Counted from the stretch's first letter, positions 18,031 through 26,264 are shown. The stretch is 64,000 nucleotides of DNA from Streptomyces sp. NRRL B-3428 (GCA_000721375.1 JOGW01000013.1:164450-228449), one strand, 5' to 3'. Numbers and translations: made by a program. Notes: a model not told the origin generated them from the sequence alone.

Positions 18031-18621
18031 ATGAGCGTCGACCCGAACGCCCTCACTCAGGGCTTCCCCTCACCCCCTCAGCACGGCCGACCGCACCCGG
18101 CCCGCTATCTGGTCCCCGTCTTCGTGGCCGGTCTGGTCGCGGTCGGTCTCGGGGTGTACGGCAAGGCCCATGACCCGGCCGGCACTTCGTTCAACATCGC
18201 GGGCTTCAGCAGCACGGGTGCGGTCAAGTCCTGGCTGGCGACAGGGGCGTTCGCGTTCGCCGTCGTGCAGTTCCTGACCGCGCTCGCGATGTACGGGCGG
18301 CTGCCGGGGGTCCGTTCGGCGCCCTGGATGCCCCGGGTGCACCGCTGGTCGGGCCGGATCGCCTTCCTGCTCGCGGTCCCCGTGGCGGTCCACTGCCTGT
18401 ACGCGCTCGGCTATCAGACCTTCGAGCCCCGCGTGATGTGGCACTCCCTCTTCGGCTGCTTCTTCTTCGGCGTCTTCAGCGCCAAGATGCTGCTCCTGCG
18501 CCATGAGCGCCTGCCCGGCTGGCTGCTTCCGCTGGTGGGCGGTCTGGTGTTCGCGGGCCTCGCCGTGGTGTGGGTGACATCGGCCCTGTGGTTCTTCCGG
18601 ACGTTCGGGGTGACGACATGA
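18031..18621 (+). CDS. DUF6529-type membrane protein, possible b-type cytochrome
   Basis: A 196-residue membrane protein with about five hydrophobic segments. Histidines sit in or next to the segments in a pattern like cytochrome b561/YedZ-type haem proteins: VHRWSGRIAFL, VPVAVHCLYALGY, VMWHSLFGCFFFG and LLRHERLPGW. It is coupled by ATGA to a Rieske lipoprotein, which suggests an electron-transfer pair at the membrane. Haem binding is inference; the family has no proven function known to me. Confidence 0.82.
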   Translation: MSVDPNALTQGFPSPPQHGRPHPARYLVPVFVAGLVAVGLGVYGKAHDPAGTSFNIAGFSSTGAVKSWLATGAFAFAVVQFLTALAMYGRLPGVRSAPWMPRVHRWSGRIAFLLAVPVAVHCLYALGYQTFEPRVMWHSLFGCFFFGVFSAKMLLLRHERLPGWLLPLVGGLVFAGLAVVWVTSALWFFRTFGVTT

Positions 18622-19097
18622 CGACTCGGCGACGCACGGTGATCGTGGCGGGCGCTCTCGGCGCGGTGCCGGTCCTCGCGGGCTGCGAGAAGTACGGGGA
18701 CGAGGGGGCCGAGCCCGAGCCGCCGGCTGAGACGGGGGGCGGGGAGCCGAGCGGCGACGGGCCTTCGGGCAGCGAGGAAGCGACGACCGGCGGTCAGGAG
18801 AAGCCCCCCGGCGAGGAGTTGGCGAAGACCTCCGACATCGAGGTGGGCGGCGGCAAGATCTTCGAGGACAAGAAGGTGGTGGTGACCCAGCCGTCGGCGG
18901 GCCAGTTCAAGGCCTTCTCGGCGGTGTGCACGCACTCGGGCTGCACAGTGGCGAGTGTCGAGGGCGGCACCATCAACTGTCCCTGCCATGGCAGCAAGTA
19001 CGCCGTCGCCGACGCCTCGGTCCAGGCCGGTCCGGCGCCGCGCCCCCTTGCCGAGCAGCGGATCAATGTCGACGGGGAGTCGATCCGCCTGGCGTAG
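18618..19097 (+). CDS. Rieske [2Fe-2S] lipoprotein
   Basis: A 159-residue exported iron-sulfur protein. The N-terminus has twin/triple Arg (MTTRRRTVIV) and lipobox VLAGC, so Tat export and lipid anchoring are likely, as for other folded iron-sulfur proteins. After an acidic Gly/Glu linker the cluster motifs are CTHSGC and, 17 residues later, CPCHGSKY, which is the full CxH...CxxH Rieske set. ATGA overlap with the DUF6529 gene couples translation. The partner and electron source are unknown. Confidence 0.92.
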   Translation: MTTRRRTVIVAGALGAVPVLAGCEKYGDEGAEPEPPAETGGGEPSGDGPSGSEEATTGGQEKPPGEELAKTSDIEVGGGKIFEDKKVVVTQPSAGQFKAFSAVCTHSGCTVASVEGGTINCPCHGSKYAVADASVQAGPAPRPLAEQRINVDGESIRLA

Positions 19098-19107
19098 CCT
19101 CTGGCGC

Positions 19108-19833
19108 ATGCTCCCCGAGGACCGCGCCGCAGATCACACCATGGATCACGCCGCCCTGATCCGCGACCACACGGTGTACTCCTGCGTGATGGGTTCGCGC
19201 GCCTTCGGTCTGACGACGCAGGAGAGCGACACGGACCGTCGCGGCATCTTTCTCGCGCCCACGCCGCTGTTCTGGCGGTTCTCGAAGCCGCCCACGCATA
19301 TCGAGGGGCCGTTGCCCGAGCAGTTCTCGTGGGAGCTGGAACGCTTCTGCGAACTGGCCCTGCGCGCCAACCCCAACATCCTGGAGTGCCTCCACTCCCC
19401 TCTGGTCGAGCACATCGACGAGACGGGCCGCGAACTGCTCTCCCTGCGCGGCGCGTTCCTGTCCCTGCACGCCCACGACACCTTCGCCCGCTATGCCCTG
19501 GCCCAGCGCAAGAAGCTGGACGCCGACGTCTGTACGCACGGCGCCCCGCGCTGGAAGCACGCGATGCATCTGCTGCGCCTCCTTGCGTCGTGCCGCGATC
19601 TGCTGCGCACCGGCGAGCTGGTCATCGACGTGGGCGACGCCCGCGACGACCTGCTGGCGGTCAAGCGCGGCGAAGTCCCCTGGCCGGAGGTGGAACGCCG
19701 CATGACCACGCTCGCCGAGGAATCGGACTCGGCCGCCCCCAAGTCCCCACTGCCTGCGGAGCCGGACACGGCGGCGGTGGAGGACTTCCTGTTCCGGACG
19801 CGGCGCCGGTCGGCGGGCTTTGAACGGCCGTAG
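19108..19833 (+). CDS. DNA polymerase beta-superfamily nucleotidyltransferase (COG3541-like)
   Basis: A 241-residue protein with the minimal nucleotidyltransferase signature SCVMGSRAFGLTTQESDTDRRG: a GSxxxG turn followed by SDTD, whose two Asp would bind metal. The third acidic position is probably the Glu in EQFSWELERF. C-terminal helices contain ANPNILECLHSPLVEH and a stretch matching the minus-strand paralogue at 20491-21261. The substrate (nucleotide, RNA or protein) is unknown. Neither ATG 19108 nor ATG 19141 has a good ribosome site, so the start is uncertain; the conserved part begins at about 19150. Confidence 0.82.
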   Translation: MLPEDRAADHTMDHAALIRDHTVYSCVMGSRAFGLTTQESDTDRRGIFLAPTPLFWRFSKPPTHIEGPLPEQFSWELERFCELALRANPNILECLHSPLVEHIDETGRELLSLRGAFLSLHAHDTFARYALAQRKKLDADVCTHGAPRWKHAMHLLRLLASCRDLLRTGELVIDVGDARDDLLAVKRGEVPWPEVERRMTTLAEESDSAAPKSPLPAEPDTAAVEDFLFRTRRRSAGFERP

Positions 19834-19895
19834 TTCTGGGCCGAGTTGCGTCGGCGACCTTGACGAGGTCACCCGCCATCGGCAGACCATGATCC

Positions 19896-20480
19896 ATGCC
19901 CCCTGCGCCGTCCACGCCTCCGGTCATTGCCCCCGGCTCCCTTGCCGACCACCCTCAGCCGGCACTTCCCGCCTCTTCGGGCCTGTTGCTCCGCCCCTGG
20001 CAGGAGGGCGACGCGCCCGTCTTCCTCTCCGCCTACCAGGACGAGACCATCCGCCGCTGGCACACCCGCCGCCCGCGCTCCGAGGCCCATGTCCTGGAGT
20101 GGTTCGAGGACTACCGGCAGGACTGGGCGGCCGAGCGGGGTGGGCACTGGGCGGTCGTCGGCGGCGACGGTGAGGTGCATGGCCGACTCGCCCTGCGCGG
20201 CTGGGATTTCGACGACGGACTTGCCGATGTCGCGTACTGGGTGCTCCCCGCCTCCCGCGGCAAGGGTGTGGCGACGTACGCGGTGCGGGCCCTGACCGTA
20301 TGGGCCATGGAAGAGGCCGGCTTCCACCGCCTGCACCTGGACCACTCGACGCGCAACCATGCCTCGTGCCGGGTCGCCACCAAGTCCGGCTACGCCCTGG
20401 AGGGCACGAAGCGCAGTGCGGCCGTCCATGAGGACGGCCGCCATGACATGCATCTGCACGCACGCGTACGGGAGTTCTGA
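19896..20480 (+). CDS. GNAT-family N-acetyltransferase, RimJ/RimL-like
   Basis: A 194-residue acetyl-CoA-dependent acyltransferase. GLLLRPWQEGDAPVFLSAY is the typical RimJ/L beginning and ASRGKGVATYAVRALTVWAM holds the Q/RxxGxG/A acetyl-CoA-binding loop (R-G-K-G-V-A). The segment LHLDHSTRNHASCRVATKSGY matches the C-terminal core of the subfamily. The acceptor cannot be told; such enzymes acetylate protein N-termini, antibiotics or small amines. It lies between the two paralogous nucleotidyltransferases. Confidence 0.9.
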   Translation: MPPAPSTPPVIAPGSLADHPQPALPASSGLLLRPWQEGDAPVFLSAYQDETIRRWHTRRPRSEAHVLEWFEDYRQDWAAERGGHWAVVGGDGEVHGRLALRGWDFDDGLADVAYWVLPASRGKGVATYAVRALTVWAMEEAGFHRLHLDHSTRNHASCRVATKSGYALEGTKRSAAVHEDGRHDMHLHARVREF

Positions 20481-20490
20481 GCATCCGGCG

Positions 20491-21261
20491 TCACCGGCAC
20501 AGGCGCACCCGTACGACATAGTCGTGCAGCGCGTCGTACGCCGCCGCGGCGGTCTCGGCCGGCAGCGCGGACCGCGTCTGCGCCTCGTCGAGGACCTGGT
20601 GCAGCGCCTCCAGGTCGGACAGGACCCGCTCCTGCTCCACCTCCGCGGCCCCGTGCTCGGCCGAGGCCTTGGCCTCGATCAACTCAGGGAGATACACAGG
20701 GGCGTCCACCAGTGCGACAAGCGTCGGCAGGTCGGCGACGACAGCCGCCGAGCGCATCAGGTGGATCCCCGTCAGCAGCACGCGAAACGCGTACAGCAGC
20801 GGCTTGAGCTCACCGGTCTTCTCGAACAGCCGCATCTGCGTGTTCGCGAACCCGCGGTAGTGGTGCGCGTGGTTGCTCGTCAGCACGGCGGGTGCGAGCG
20901 CGACCAGTTCGGCATGGGCCTCACCGGTGTGCACCACAAGCGGCGAGAGCAGCTGCTCAAGGACGTAGCCGTTGCGCCGCAGCATCAGCCGTACGAACTT
21001 GCGCAGGTCGTGCGTGACGAGGTCCATCTCGACCCCGTCCCGCACCCACATGCGGGTGCGGGTCTCCTCCGGCTCGCGCAGCCCGACGAGCGCCTCGGTC
21101 GGCAGCAGGTGCACACCGCGCAGGTCGACGTCCGAGTCCTGGGACGGGAAGCCGTACAGGTGCGCGCCGGAGACGGTCGCGAAGAGCAGCGGATCGGGCT
21201 CCTCGGCGATCACCGAGCTCAGGTCGACGGGCGGCACACCGGCAGCGGAAAGATCACTCAT
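20491..21261 (-). CDS. DNA polymerase beta-superfamily nucleotidyltransferase, last gene of the NAD/ADP-ribose operon
   Basis: A 256-residue paralogue of the protein at 19108-19833. The catalytic motif is ATVSGAHLYGFPSQDSDVDLRG, with the third acid in GVEMDLVTHDL. The helical part RRNGYVLEQLLSPLVVH aligns with RANPNILECLHSPLVEH of the paralogue. It overlaps the ADP-ribosylglycohydrolase gene by 8 nt, so it is part of the pnuC operon; this places a nucleotidyl-transfer activity with NAD salvage and ADP-ribose removal. The substrate is unknown. Confidence 0.85.
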   Translation of the reverse strand: MSDLSAAGVPPVDLSSVIAEEPDPLLFATVSGAHLYGFPSQDSDVDLRGVHLLPTEALVGLREPEETRTRMWVRDGVEMDLVTHDLRKFVRLMLRRNGYVLEQLLSPLVVHTGEAHAELVALAPAVLTSNHAHHYRGFANTQMRLFEKTGELKPLLYAFRVLLTGIHLMRSAAVVADLPTLVALVDAPVYLPELIEAKASAEHGAAEVEQERVLSDLEALHQVLDEAQTRSALPAETAAAAYDALHDYVVRVRLCR

Positions 21262-22276
21262 CCCACAATGCTCCCAGCGTCAGCAGCTCACTGCGGTACT
21301 CGATCCGCTCCGCCCACTCCGAAGGCCAGCACGACGCCCCCAGATGCGCCCCCGCGAACGCCCCCGCCAGGCACGCGATCGAGTCCGAGTCACCGGATGT
21401 GACAGCGGCCCGGCGCAGCGCGGACAACGGGTCCGACGGGAAGAGCAGGAAGCACAACAGCCCCGTCGCCAGCGCCTCTTCGGCGATCCAGCCCTCCCCC
21501 GTCGCCAGACAGGGATCCACCTCGACGTTCGCGGAACTGACCGCCGCCGCGAGCCGCTCCAGGATCTCCAGGCACTCGTCCCAGCCCCGCTCGATGAAGT
21601 GCTCGGGCGTCGGGTCCTGGCTGTAGGTCCACAGGTCGCCGAGCCAGCGGGAGTGGTACGTCGACCGGTTCTCCAGCGCGTACGAGCGAAGGAGTCCGAC
21701 CAGACCCGCCGGGTCCGCCCCCTGCGCGAGGAGGTACACCGCACGCGCCGTCAGATCCGACGCCGCCAGCGCCGTCGGATGCCCGTGCGTGAGCGCGGAC
21801 TGCAACTGGGCGGCGCCGGCCCGCTGTTCGTCGCTCAGACCGGGGACGAGGCCGATCGGCGCCACGCGCATGTTCGCACCACAGCCCTTGGAGCCGATCT
21901 GGCTGGCTTCCTGCCAGGGCCGGTCGCCGTCCAGAAGCTCACAGGCGACCAGGCAAGTACGGCCGGGCGCACGGTTGTTCTCGGGCGAGTGATACCACTC
22001 GACGAACTCCGGACGTACCCCCTCCTCCATACGCGAAGGCTCCAGCACCCCACGGTCCGTCGCCGTCCGAAGCCCCCGCCCCAGCGCCAGCGTCATCTGC
22101 GTGTCGTCCGTCACGACCGCCGGCTTCGGCAGTTCGAGCGAGCGCCACGGCCCGAACGAGGCGAGGATCGCCGGCACGTTCTTGAACTCCGTCGGGAAGC
22201 CGAGCGCGTCCCCGAGCGCGAGCCCGATCAGCGACCCGGTGGCCGCCTGCTTCACATGGATGTTCCTGTTGTTCAT
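21254..22276 (-). CDS. ADP-ribosylglycohydrolase family protein
   Basis: Predicted binuclear-Mg hydrolase that removes ADP-ribose from protein or small-molecule acceptors (DraG/ARH fold). Metal ligands are visible in TDDTQMTLALGRGL (about residue 56) and near the C-terminus in TSGDSDSIACLAGAFAGAHLG; GLALGDALGFPTEFKN is the family N-terminal motif. Its length of 340 residues is normal. The ATG overlaps the Nudix regulator stop (ATGA). Its place in an NAD-salvage operon suggests recycling of ADP-ribosyl groups or reversal of a regulatory modification. Confidence 0.93.
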   Translation of the reverse strand: MNNRNIHVKQAATGSLIGLALGDALGFPTEFKNVPAILASFGPWRSLELPKPAVVTDDTQMTLALGRGLRTATDRGVLEPSRMEEGVRPEFVEWYHSPENNRAPGRTCLVACELLDGDRPWQEASQIGSKGCGANMRVAPIGLVPGLSDEQRAGAAQLQSALTHGHPTALAASDLTARAVYLLAQGADPAGLVGLLRSYALENRSTYHSRWLGDLWTYSQDPTPEHFIERGWDECLEILERLAAAVSSANVEVDPCLATGEGWIAEEALATGLLCFLLFPSDPLSALRRAAVTSGDSDSIACLAGAFAGAHLGASCWPSEWAERIEYRSELLTLGALWDE

Positions 22277-23046
22277 GACGTACGTCCTTCCGGTTGCGAC
22301 CCCCTGGGGCCCCCCGGCCGCAGAAGTGGTGGATGCAGGGCGGTGGCCTTGCCCGCCCGGTAGAGCGCCGCGGGCTTGCCCCGCCCGCCGGTCAGTCGCG
22401 CGGCCCCGCCCGTCGGCTCCACGAATCCTGGGGTCGCGAGGACCTTGCGCCGGAAGTTGGGCCGGTCGAGAGCGGTGCCCCAGACCGTCTCGTAGACCTG
22501 CTGCAGCTCGCCGAGCGTGAACTCCGGCGGGCAGAAGGACGTGGCGAGACAGCTGTATTCGAGCTTGGCGCCGATGCGGTCATGGGCGTCGGCGAGGATC
22601 GAGTCGTGGTCGAAGGCGAGCGCCCCGAAGCTCCCGTACGGCCGCCACTCGGCCCGCGCCGCGTCCCCGCCGCCGCGGGCCTCGGGCAGATCGGGCCCGA
22701 GCGCGGCGAAGGCGACGGAGACGACGCGCATCCGGGGATCGCGGTCCGGTTCGCTGTAGGTCCGCAGCTGTTCCAGATGCAGACCGGAGACGTCCGACAG
22801 ACCGGTCTCCTCGGCGAGTTCACGCCGGGCGGCTCTCTCGGCGGACTCCCGCGGCAGTACGAACCCGCCGGGCAGCGCCCACCTCCCGGCGTACGGCTCC
22901 TGGCCGCGCTCGACGAGGAGCACCTGCAGCGCCGAGGAGCGCACCGTGAACACCGCGAGGTCCACGGTGACCGCGAAGGGCGTAAAGGCGTGCGGGTCGT
23001 ACCCCTCGGGCGCCAGGGCGTTCCCCTCGGGGACTCGGGCGTTCAT
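22273..23046 (-). CDS. NrtR-like Nudix-domain transcriptional regulator of NAD metabolism
   Basis: A 257-residue protein combining a Nudix domain (about 25-150) and a winged-helix-type C-terminal region. The Nudix box is intact, GGFVLPRESAERAARRELAE followed directly by ETGL, so catalysis on ADP-ribose is possible in addition to sensing. The C-terminal part (PPEFTLGELQQVYETVWGTAL, then DRPNFRRKVLATPGF) is the helix-turn-helix segment characteristic of NrtR proteins, known repressors of NAD synthesis genes. It lies third in the pnuC operon, and an inverted repeat resembling an operator overlaps the operon promoter (24762-24784), so autoregulation is likely. Confidence 0.88.
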   Translation of the reverse strand: MNARVPEGNALAPEGYDPHAFTPFAVTVDLAVFTVRSSALQVLLVERGQEPYAGRWALPGGFVLPRESAERAARRELAEETGLSDVSGLHLEQLRTYSEPDRDPRMRVVSVAFAALGPDLPEARGGGDAARAEWRPYGSFGALAFDHDSILADAHDRIGAKLEYSCLATSFCPPEFTLGELQQVYETVWGTALDRPNFRRKVLATPGFVEPTGGAARLTGGRGKPAALYRAGKATALHPPLLRPGGPRGSQPEGRTS

Positions 23047-24110
23047 CGCTTCTCCGGAAGTGGGTCGGTGAAGTGCCAGCCGGCACCGAGGAGTCCGTCG
23101 ACCGAGGCCACGGCTTCGGCCAGGCGTTTGTCGTGTGCCCCGGTCAGAACCCTGAAGTCCCTTCCGGTACGCACCAGTTCGTCATGGAAGCGCTCGGTCA
23201 TCCAGGGCCGGAGCTCCTCACCCTCACGCAGGCCGTCGTCCTCGAAGGCCACACCTTCGTGGTCGGTGAGCAGCCACAGGTGCTGCCCGGCCGGCTCGGG
23301 CTCGCCCGGGTAGGGGCCGCCCATGTAGCGCTCGTGCCAGATGGTCGTGGCGAAGGCGTCCGTATCGCAGAACAGCACCGGCGAGCCGAGCCGCGCGGCC
23401 GCGTCCTCGCGCCGCCGCTGCTCCCGCGCGATCACCGGGAACTCCTGCGAGCCGAAGGACACCTCGGCCCACTCGGCCCCGGGCCGTACGGACCGCAGCT
23501 CGGCCAGCTTCCGCTCGCTGAACTCCCGTCCGTACTCGTCCACGCACAGCGTCCGCGCCCACACCCCGCCCCGCGCCCGGTAGTGCTCGGTCAGCGCCCG
23601 CGCCAGCGTCGTGGTCCCGGTGGACTCGGCGCCGAGCACGACGACCCGTAGTGCCAGAGCGCCCCGTACCGGCGCCGCAAGGAACTCCCAGTTCCCCACC
23701 GGGTCCTTGCGCACGGCCGTGCCCGAGACGGGAAAGAGAGACCTCGACACATCGACACACTCGTGCCGCGCCTCGAACCGCCGCGCCAGCTCGTCCCCGT
23801 ACGGCTCCGAGGTGAACACCACATCGACCCGCCCGGGCACGGCCGCCCGGAAGACGGCCATGTGCGCGTCCCACACGTCGGGGTCGTCGAGGTCCATCGG
23901 GATGTCGTCGACGGCGCCGATCACCGTCGCCTCCGGATGCATCTCCCGCATCCAGGCGACCCGCTCGTCGAGCGATACGGATTCCACGGACGCGGCGCAC
24001 ACGAGCACGGTGAGCCGCTCGCAGCGATCGGCCGCCGTCCGTACGAGATGGTGATGACCGGCGTGCGGCGGATAGAACTTGCCGAGCACCAGACCGTGTT
24101 CGAGCCTCAT
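23043..24110 (-). CDS. NadR-like bifunctional NMN adenylyltransferase / ribosylnicotinamide kinase, P-loop Lys replaced by Thr
   Basis: A 355-residue protein of two domains. Residues 1-145 are a nucleotidylyltransferase: VLGKFYPPHAGHHHLV and the SGTAVR motif (129-134) would transfer AMP to NMN. Residues 153-350 resemble the NadR kinase domain with a P-loop GAESTGTTT (160-168): the lysine of GxxxxGK[ST] is Thr166 (codon ACC at 23615-23613). VDEYGREFSERKLAEL, VLFCDTDAFATTIWHERY and LLTDHEGVAFEDDGLR are otherwise conserved kinase-domain features. The ATG overlaps the pnuC stop (ATGA). Together with PnuC it would take up ribosylnicotinamide and make NAD, if the kinase is active. Confidence 0.88.
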   Translation of the reverse strand: MRLEHGLVLGKFYPPHAGHHHLVRTAADRCERLTVLVCAASVESVSLDERVAWMREMHPEATVIGAVDDIPMDLDDPDVWDAHMAVFRAAVPGRVDVVFTSEPYGDELARRFEARHECVDVSRSLFPVSGTAVRKDPVGNWEFLAAPVRGALALRVVVLGAESTGTTTLARALTEHYRARGGVWARTLCVDEYGREFSERKLAELRSVRPGAEWAEVSFGSQEFPVIAREQRRREDAAARLGSPVLFCDTDAFATTIWHERYMGGPYPGEPEPAGQHLWLLTDHEGVAFEDDGLREGEELRPWMTERFHDELVRTGRDFRVLTGAHDKRLAEAVASVDGLLGAGWHFTDPLPEKR

Positions 24111-24751
24111 ACGAGCACCTGCTCCCGCACGACGAGCTCACGCCGCCAGTTGCGCAGCCCGAGCACACACAGAGCCATGAAGCCCACGTACAGGAGCGAG
24201 GTCAGATACAGCTCCTTGTAGGCGTAGAGCGGGATGTAGACCACATCGGCCGCGATCCACAGCCACCAGGACTCCAGCCGCTTGCGGCACTGTCCATAGG
24301 TCGCCATCAGCGACAGACCGGTGGTCAGCGCGTCCCAGAAGGGGACGGTGGAGTCGGTCGCACGGTCGAGGAGCAGCGTGATGGCGATGATCCCCACCGC
24401 CCCCGCCGCGCCCAGCCACACCCACTCGGTACGGGTCGTACGACGTACCGGAAGGGCATCCGAGGAGCCAGGACCACCCCCGTGGGCCCAGGTCCACCAG
24501 CCGTACGCGGCAAGGGCGATGAAGACCAGTTGCAGACCGGCGTCCGCGTAGAGACCGGCCTGCGTGAACAGGAGGATGAAGAACAGGTTGTTGGCGATAC
24601 CGATCGGCCAGTTGGCCAGGTGCTGGCGCGCCACGAGCCAGACGCACAGCGCACCGCTGCCGAACCCGAGCACCTCGGTCCAGCTCACCGGGGTGTCGAG
24701 CAGCGTGAACAGCGGCTGCTGCAAGGGATCGAGTATCGATGCGAGACTCAC
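24107..24751 (-). CDS. pnuC: PnuC-type nicotinamide riboside/mononucleotide transporter
   Basis: A 214-residue membrane protein with about seven hydrophobic segments. Family motifs include WPIGIANNLFFILLFTQAGLY, YADAGLQLVFIALAAYGWWTW and ESWWLWIAADVVYIPLYAYK; the WxxW-type and N residues line the substrate path in PnuC structures. It brings in ribosylnicotinamide by facilitated diffusion, trapped by the kinase encoded next. The GTG start has AAGGAGG 7 nt upstream and lies about 20 nt after the predicted transcription start. It is the first gene of the five-gene NAD/ADP-ribose operon. Confidence 0.93.
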   Translation of the reverse strand: MSLASILDPLQQPLFTLLDTPVSWTEVLGFGSGALCVWLVARQHLANWPIGIANNLFFILLFTQAGLYADAGLQLVFIALAAYGWWTWAHGGGPGSSDALPVRRTTRTEWVWLGAAGAVGIIAITLLLDRATDSTVPFWDALTTGLSLMATYGQCRKRLESWWLWIAADVVYIPLYAYKELYLTSLLYVGFMALCVLGLRNWRRELVVREQVLV

Positions 24752-24761
24752 GCCCGCCTCC

Positions 24762-24784
24762 TTAATAGTCATTACGACTATAAA
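24762..24784 (-). promoter_or_regulatory. Putative NrtR operator overlapping the pnuC -10 element
   Basis: ATAGTC-ATTAC-GACTAT (24765-24781) is a perfect 6-bp inverted repeat around five bases, extendable by TT/AA after one mismatch. It is embedded in GC-rich DNA, covers the -10 hexamer of the promoter and abuts the ribosome site. Because the operon encodes an NrtR-like regulator, this is the most likely operator. The assignment rests on position and symmetry; the NrtR consensus was not computed here. Confidence 0.72.
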
Positions 24785-24805
24785 GAGACGGGCGCGGAAC
24801 CACAA
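24777..24805 (-). promoter_or_regulatory. Predicted housekeeping promoter of the pnuC operon
   Basis: On the minus strand the -35 hexamer TTGTGG (24805-24800) is 17 bp from -10 TATAGT (24782-24777). The predicted start is about 20 nt before the GTG codon, giving a very short leader. Confidence 0.65.
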
Positions 24806-24812
24806 GACGCTT

Positions 24813-26264
24813 TCAGGTGCGCACCGCCACGGCCTCCGGAGTCGCGCTACGGCGCACCTCCTGCTGCGGCTTCGACTTCGGCGGCACGAAAGCCGCGGCA
24901 CCCGCCCCGACGGCCGCGGCCACCGCCGTCACCCACAGCGCCGGCACGAAGCCGTCGATGTACGAACCGGGCGTCGCATAGCTTCCGTTGCGGGCGAAGA
25001 CCACGGCCGCGATGGCGATGCCGAAGACCCCGCCGAGCTCGCGCAGCGCGGTGTTGACGGCGGCCGCAACGCCGGCGTCGGCCGACGGTACGGCCGAGGT
25101 GACGGCGTTCGCCGCCGTCGGGAAGACCATGGAGATGCCGACCCCCGCCACGATCAGCGGCGTGACGAGCGTTCCGTAGCCGACGTCGGGCCCGGTCAAC
25201 GCGGCCATCGCCGCCAGCCCGCCGGCCTGAAGCAGCAGGCCGGTGAACATGAACGGCCGGTTGCCGTACCGGTCGGCGAGCGCCCCCGCGATCGGCGCGA
25301 CGATCAGCGGGGTGGCCGTCCATACGAGGATCCGCAGGCCCGCATCCATCGGGGAGTGGCCAAGACCGATCTGGAAGAGCTGCGAGATCAGGAACAGCGA
25401 ACCGAACAGCGAGACGCACATCAGGAAGATCGCCCCGTTGGCGGCCGAGAAACCGCGCCGCCGGAAGTACCGCAGCGGCAGCATCGGATACCGCGCCCGC
25501 CGCTCCCACCACAGGAACGCCGTCACGAGCGCCGCACCGACGGCGAAGGACCCGAGCACTTCGCCGCTCCCCCACCCGACGACGGGCGCACGGGCCGGGG
25601 CCCAGGCGAGGCCGAGCAGCCCCGCGACCACCAACACCTGTCCCACGAGGTCGAGTTGGGGCCGCGGCCCCCGGCTCTCGCGCAGCTTGAGCAGGGCGAG
25701 CGGAATCATCACGGCGCCGAGCGGCACATTCAGCCAGAAGATCCACTCCCAGGACATGCCTTCGGTCACGGCGCCGCCGAGCACAGGTCCCGCGGCGACA
25801 CCGAGTCCGCCGATGCCGCCCCAGAGTCCGATCGCGACGCCGCGCTTCTCGGCCAGGAACACCTCGCTGATCAGCGTCAAGGTGAGCGGCAGCATCACGG
25901 CGGCGCCCGCGCCCTGCACCACACGGGCCACGATGAGCTGCCCGACGCCGTCCGAGAGCGCCGCGGCGACGGAGGCGAGCGTGAACACCGCGACGCCCCC
26001 GGCGAACATCCGGCGCCTGCCGAACCGGTCACCGAGCGCGGCGCCGGTCAGCATCAGAGCGGCGAAGGCCAGGTTGTACGCATTGATCGTCCACTCCAGA
26101 TCCGAGAGGCTCGCTCCCAGATCGGTCCTCAGCGAGGGCAGCGCGGTGGACACGACCACCACGTCCAGCGCGCACAGCAGGGAACCGATCCCCGCGAGCG
26201 TGACCGTCCACGCGCGCAAGGCGCGGGGCGGGTTCTTGGTCAAGTTCTTGGTCAAGCCGGTCAT
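24813..26264 (-). CDS. MFS drug:H+ antiporter, DHA2 (14-TM EmrB/QacA) family
   Basis: A 483-residue proton-driven exporter of the plasma membrane. Motif A follows TM2 as GDRFGRRRMFAGG, TM1 begins LLCALDVVVVSTALPSL with the Asp typical of DHA2 members, and motif C is seen in GGLGVAAGPVLGGAV. About 14 hydrophobic segments are present. ATG 26264 is preceded by GGAAGGACGG. The upstream region carries the same 27-bp promoter-like motif as the sigma factor gene, predicting control by that sigma factor. The substrate is unknown; toxic compounds or a self-made metabolite are possible. Confidence 0.92.
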   Translation of the reverse strand: MTGLTKNLTKNPPRALRAWTVTLAGIGSLLCALDVVVVSTALPSLRTDLGASLSDLEWTINAYNLAFAALMLTGAALGDRFGRRRMFAGGVAVFTLASVAAALSDGVGQLIVARVVQGAGAAVMLPLTLTLISEVFLAEKRGVAIGLWGGIGGLGVAAGPVLGGAVTEGMSWEWIFWLNVPLGAVMIPLALLKLRESRGPRPQLDLVGQVLVVAGLLGLAWAPARAPVVGWGSGEVLGSFAVGAALVTAFLWWERRARYPMLPLRYFRRRGFSAANGAIFLMCVSLFGSLFLISQLFQIGLGHSPMDAGLRILVWTATPLIVAPIAGALADRYGNRPFMFTGLLLQAGGLAAMAALTGPDVGYGTLVTPLIVAGVGISMVFPTAANAVTSAVPSADAGVAAAVNTALRELGGVFGIAIAAVVFARNGSYATPGSYIDGFVPALWVTAVAAAVGAGAAAFVPPKSKPQQEVRRSATPEAVAVRT

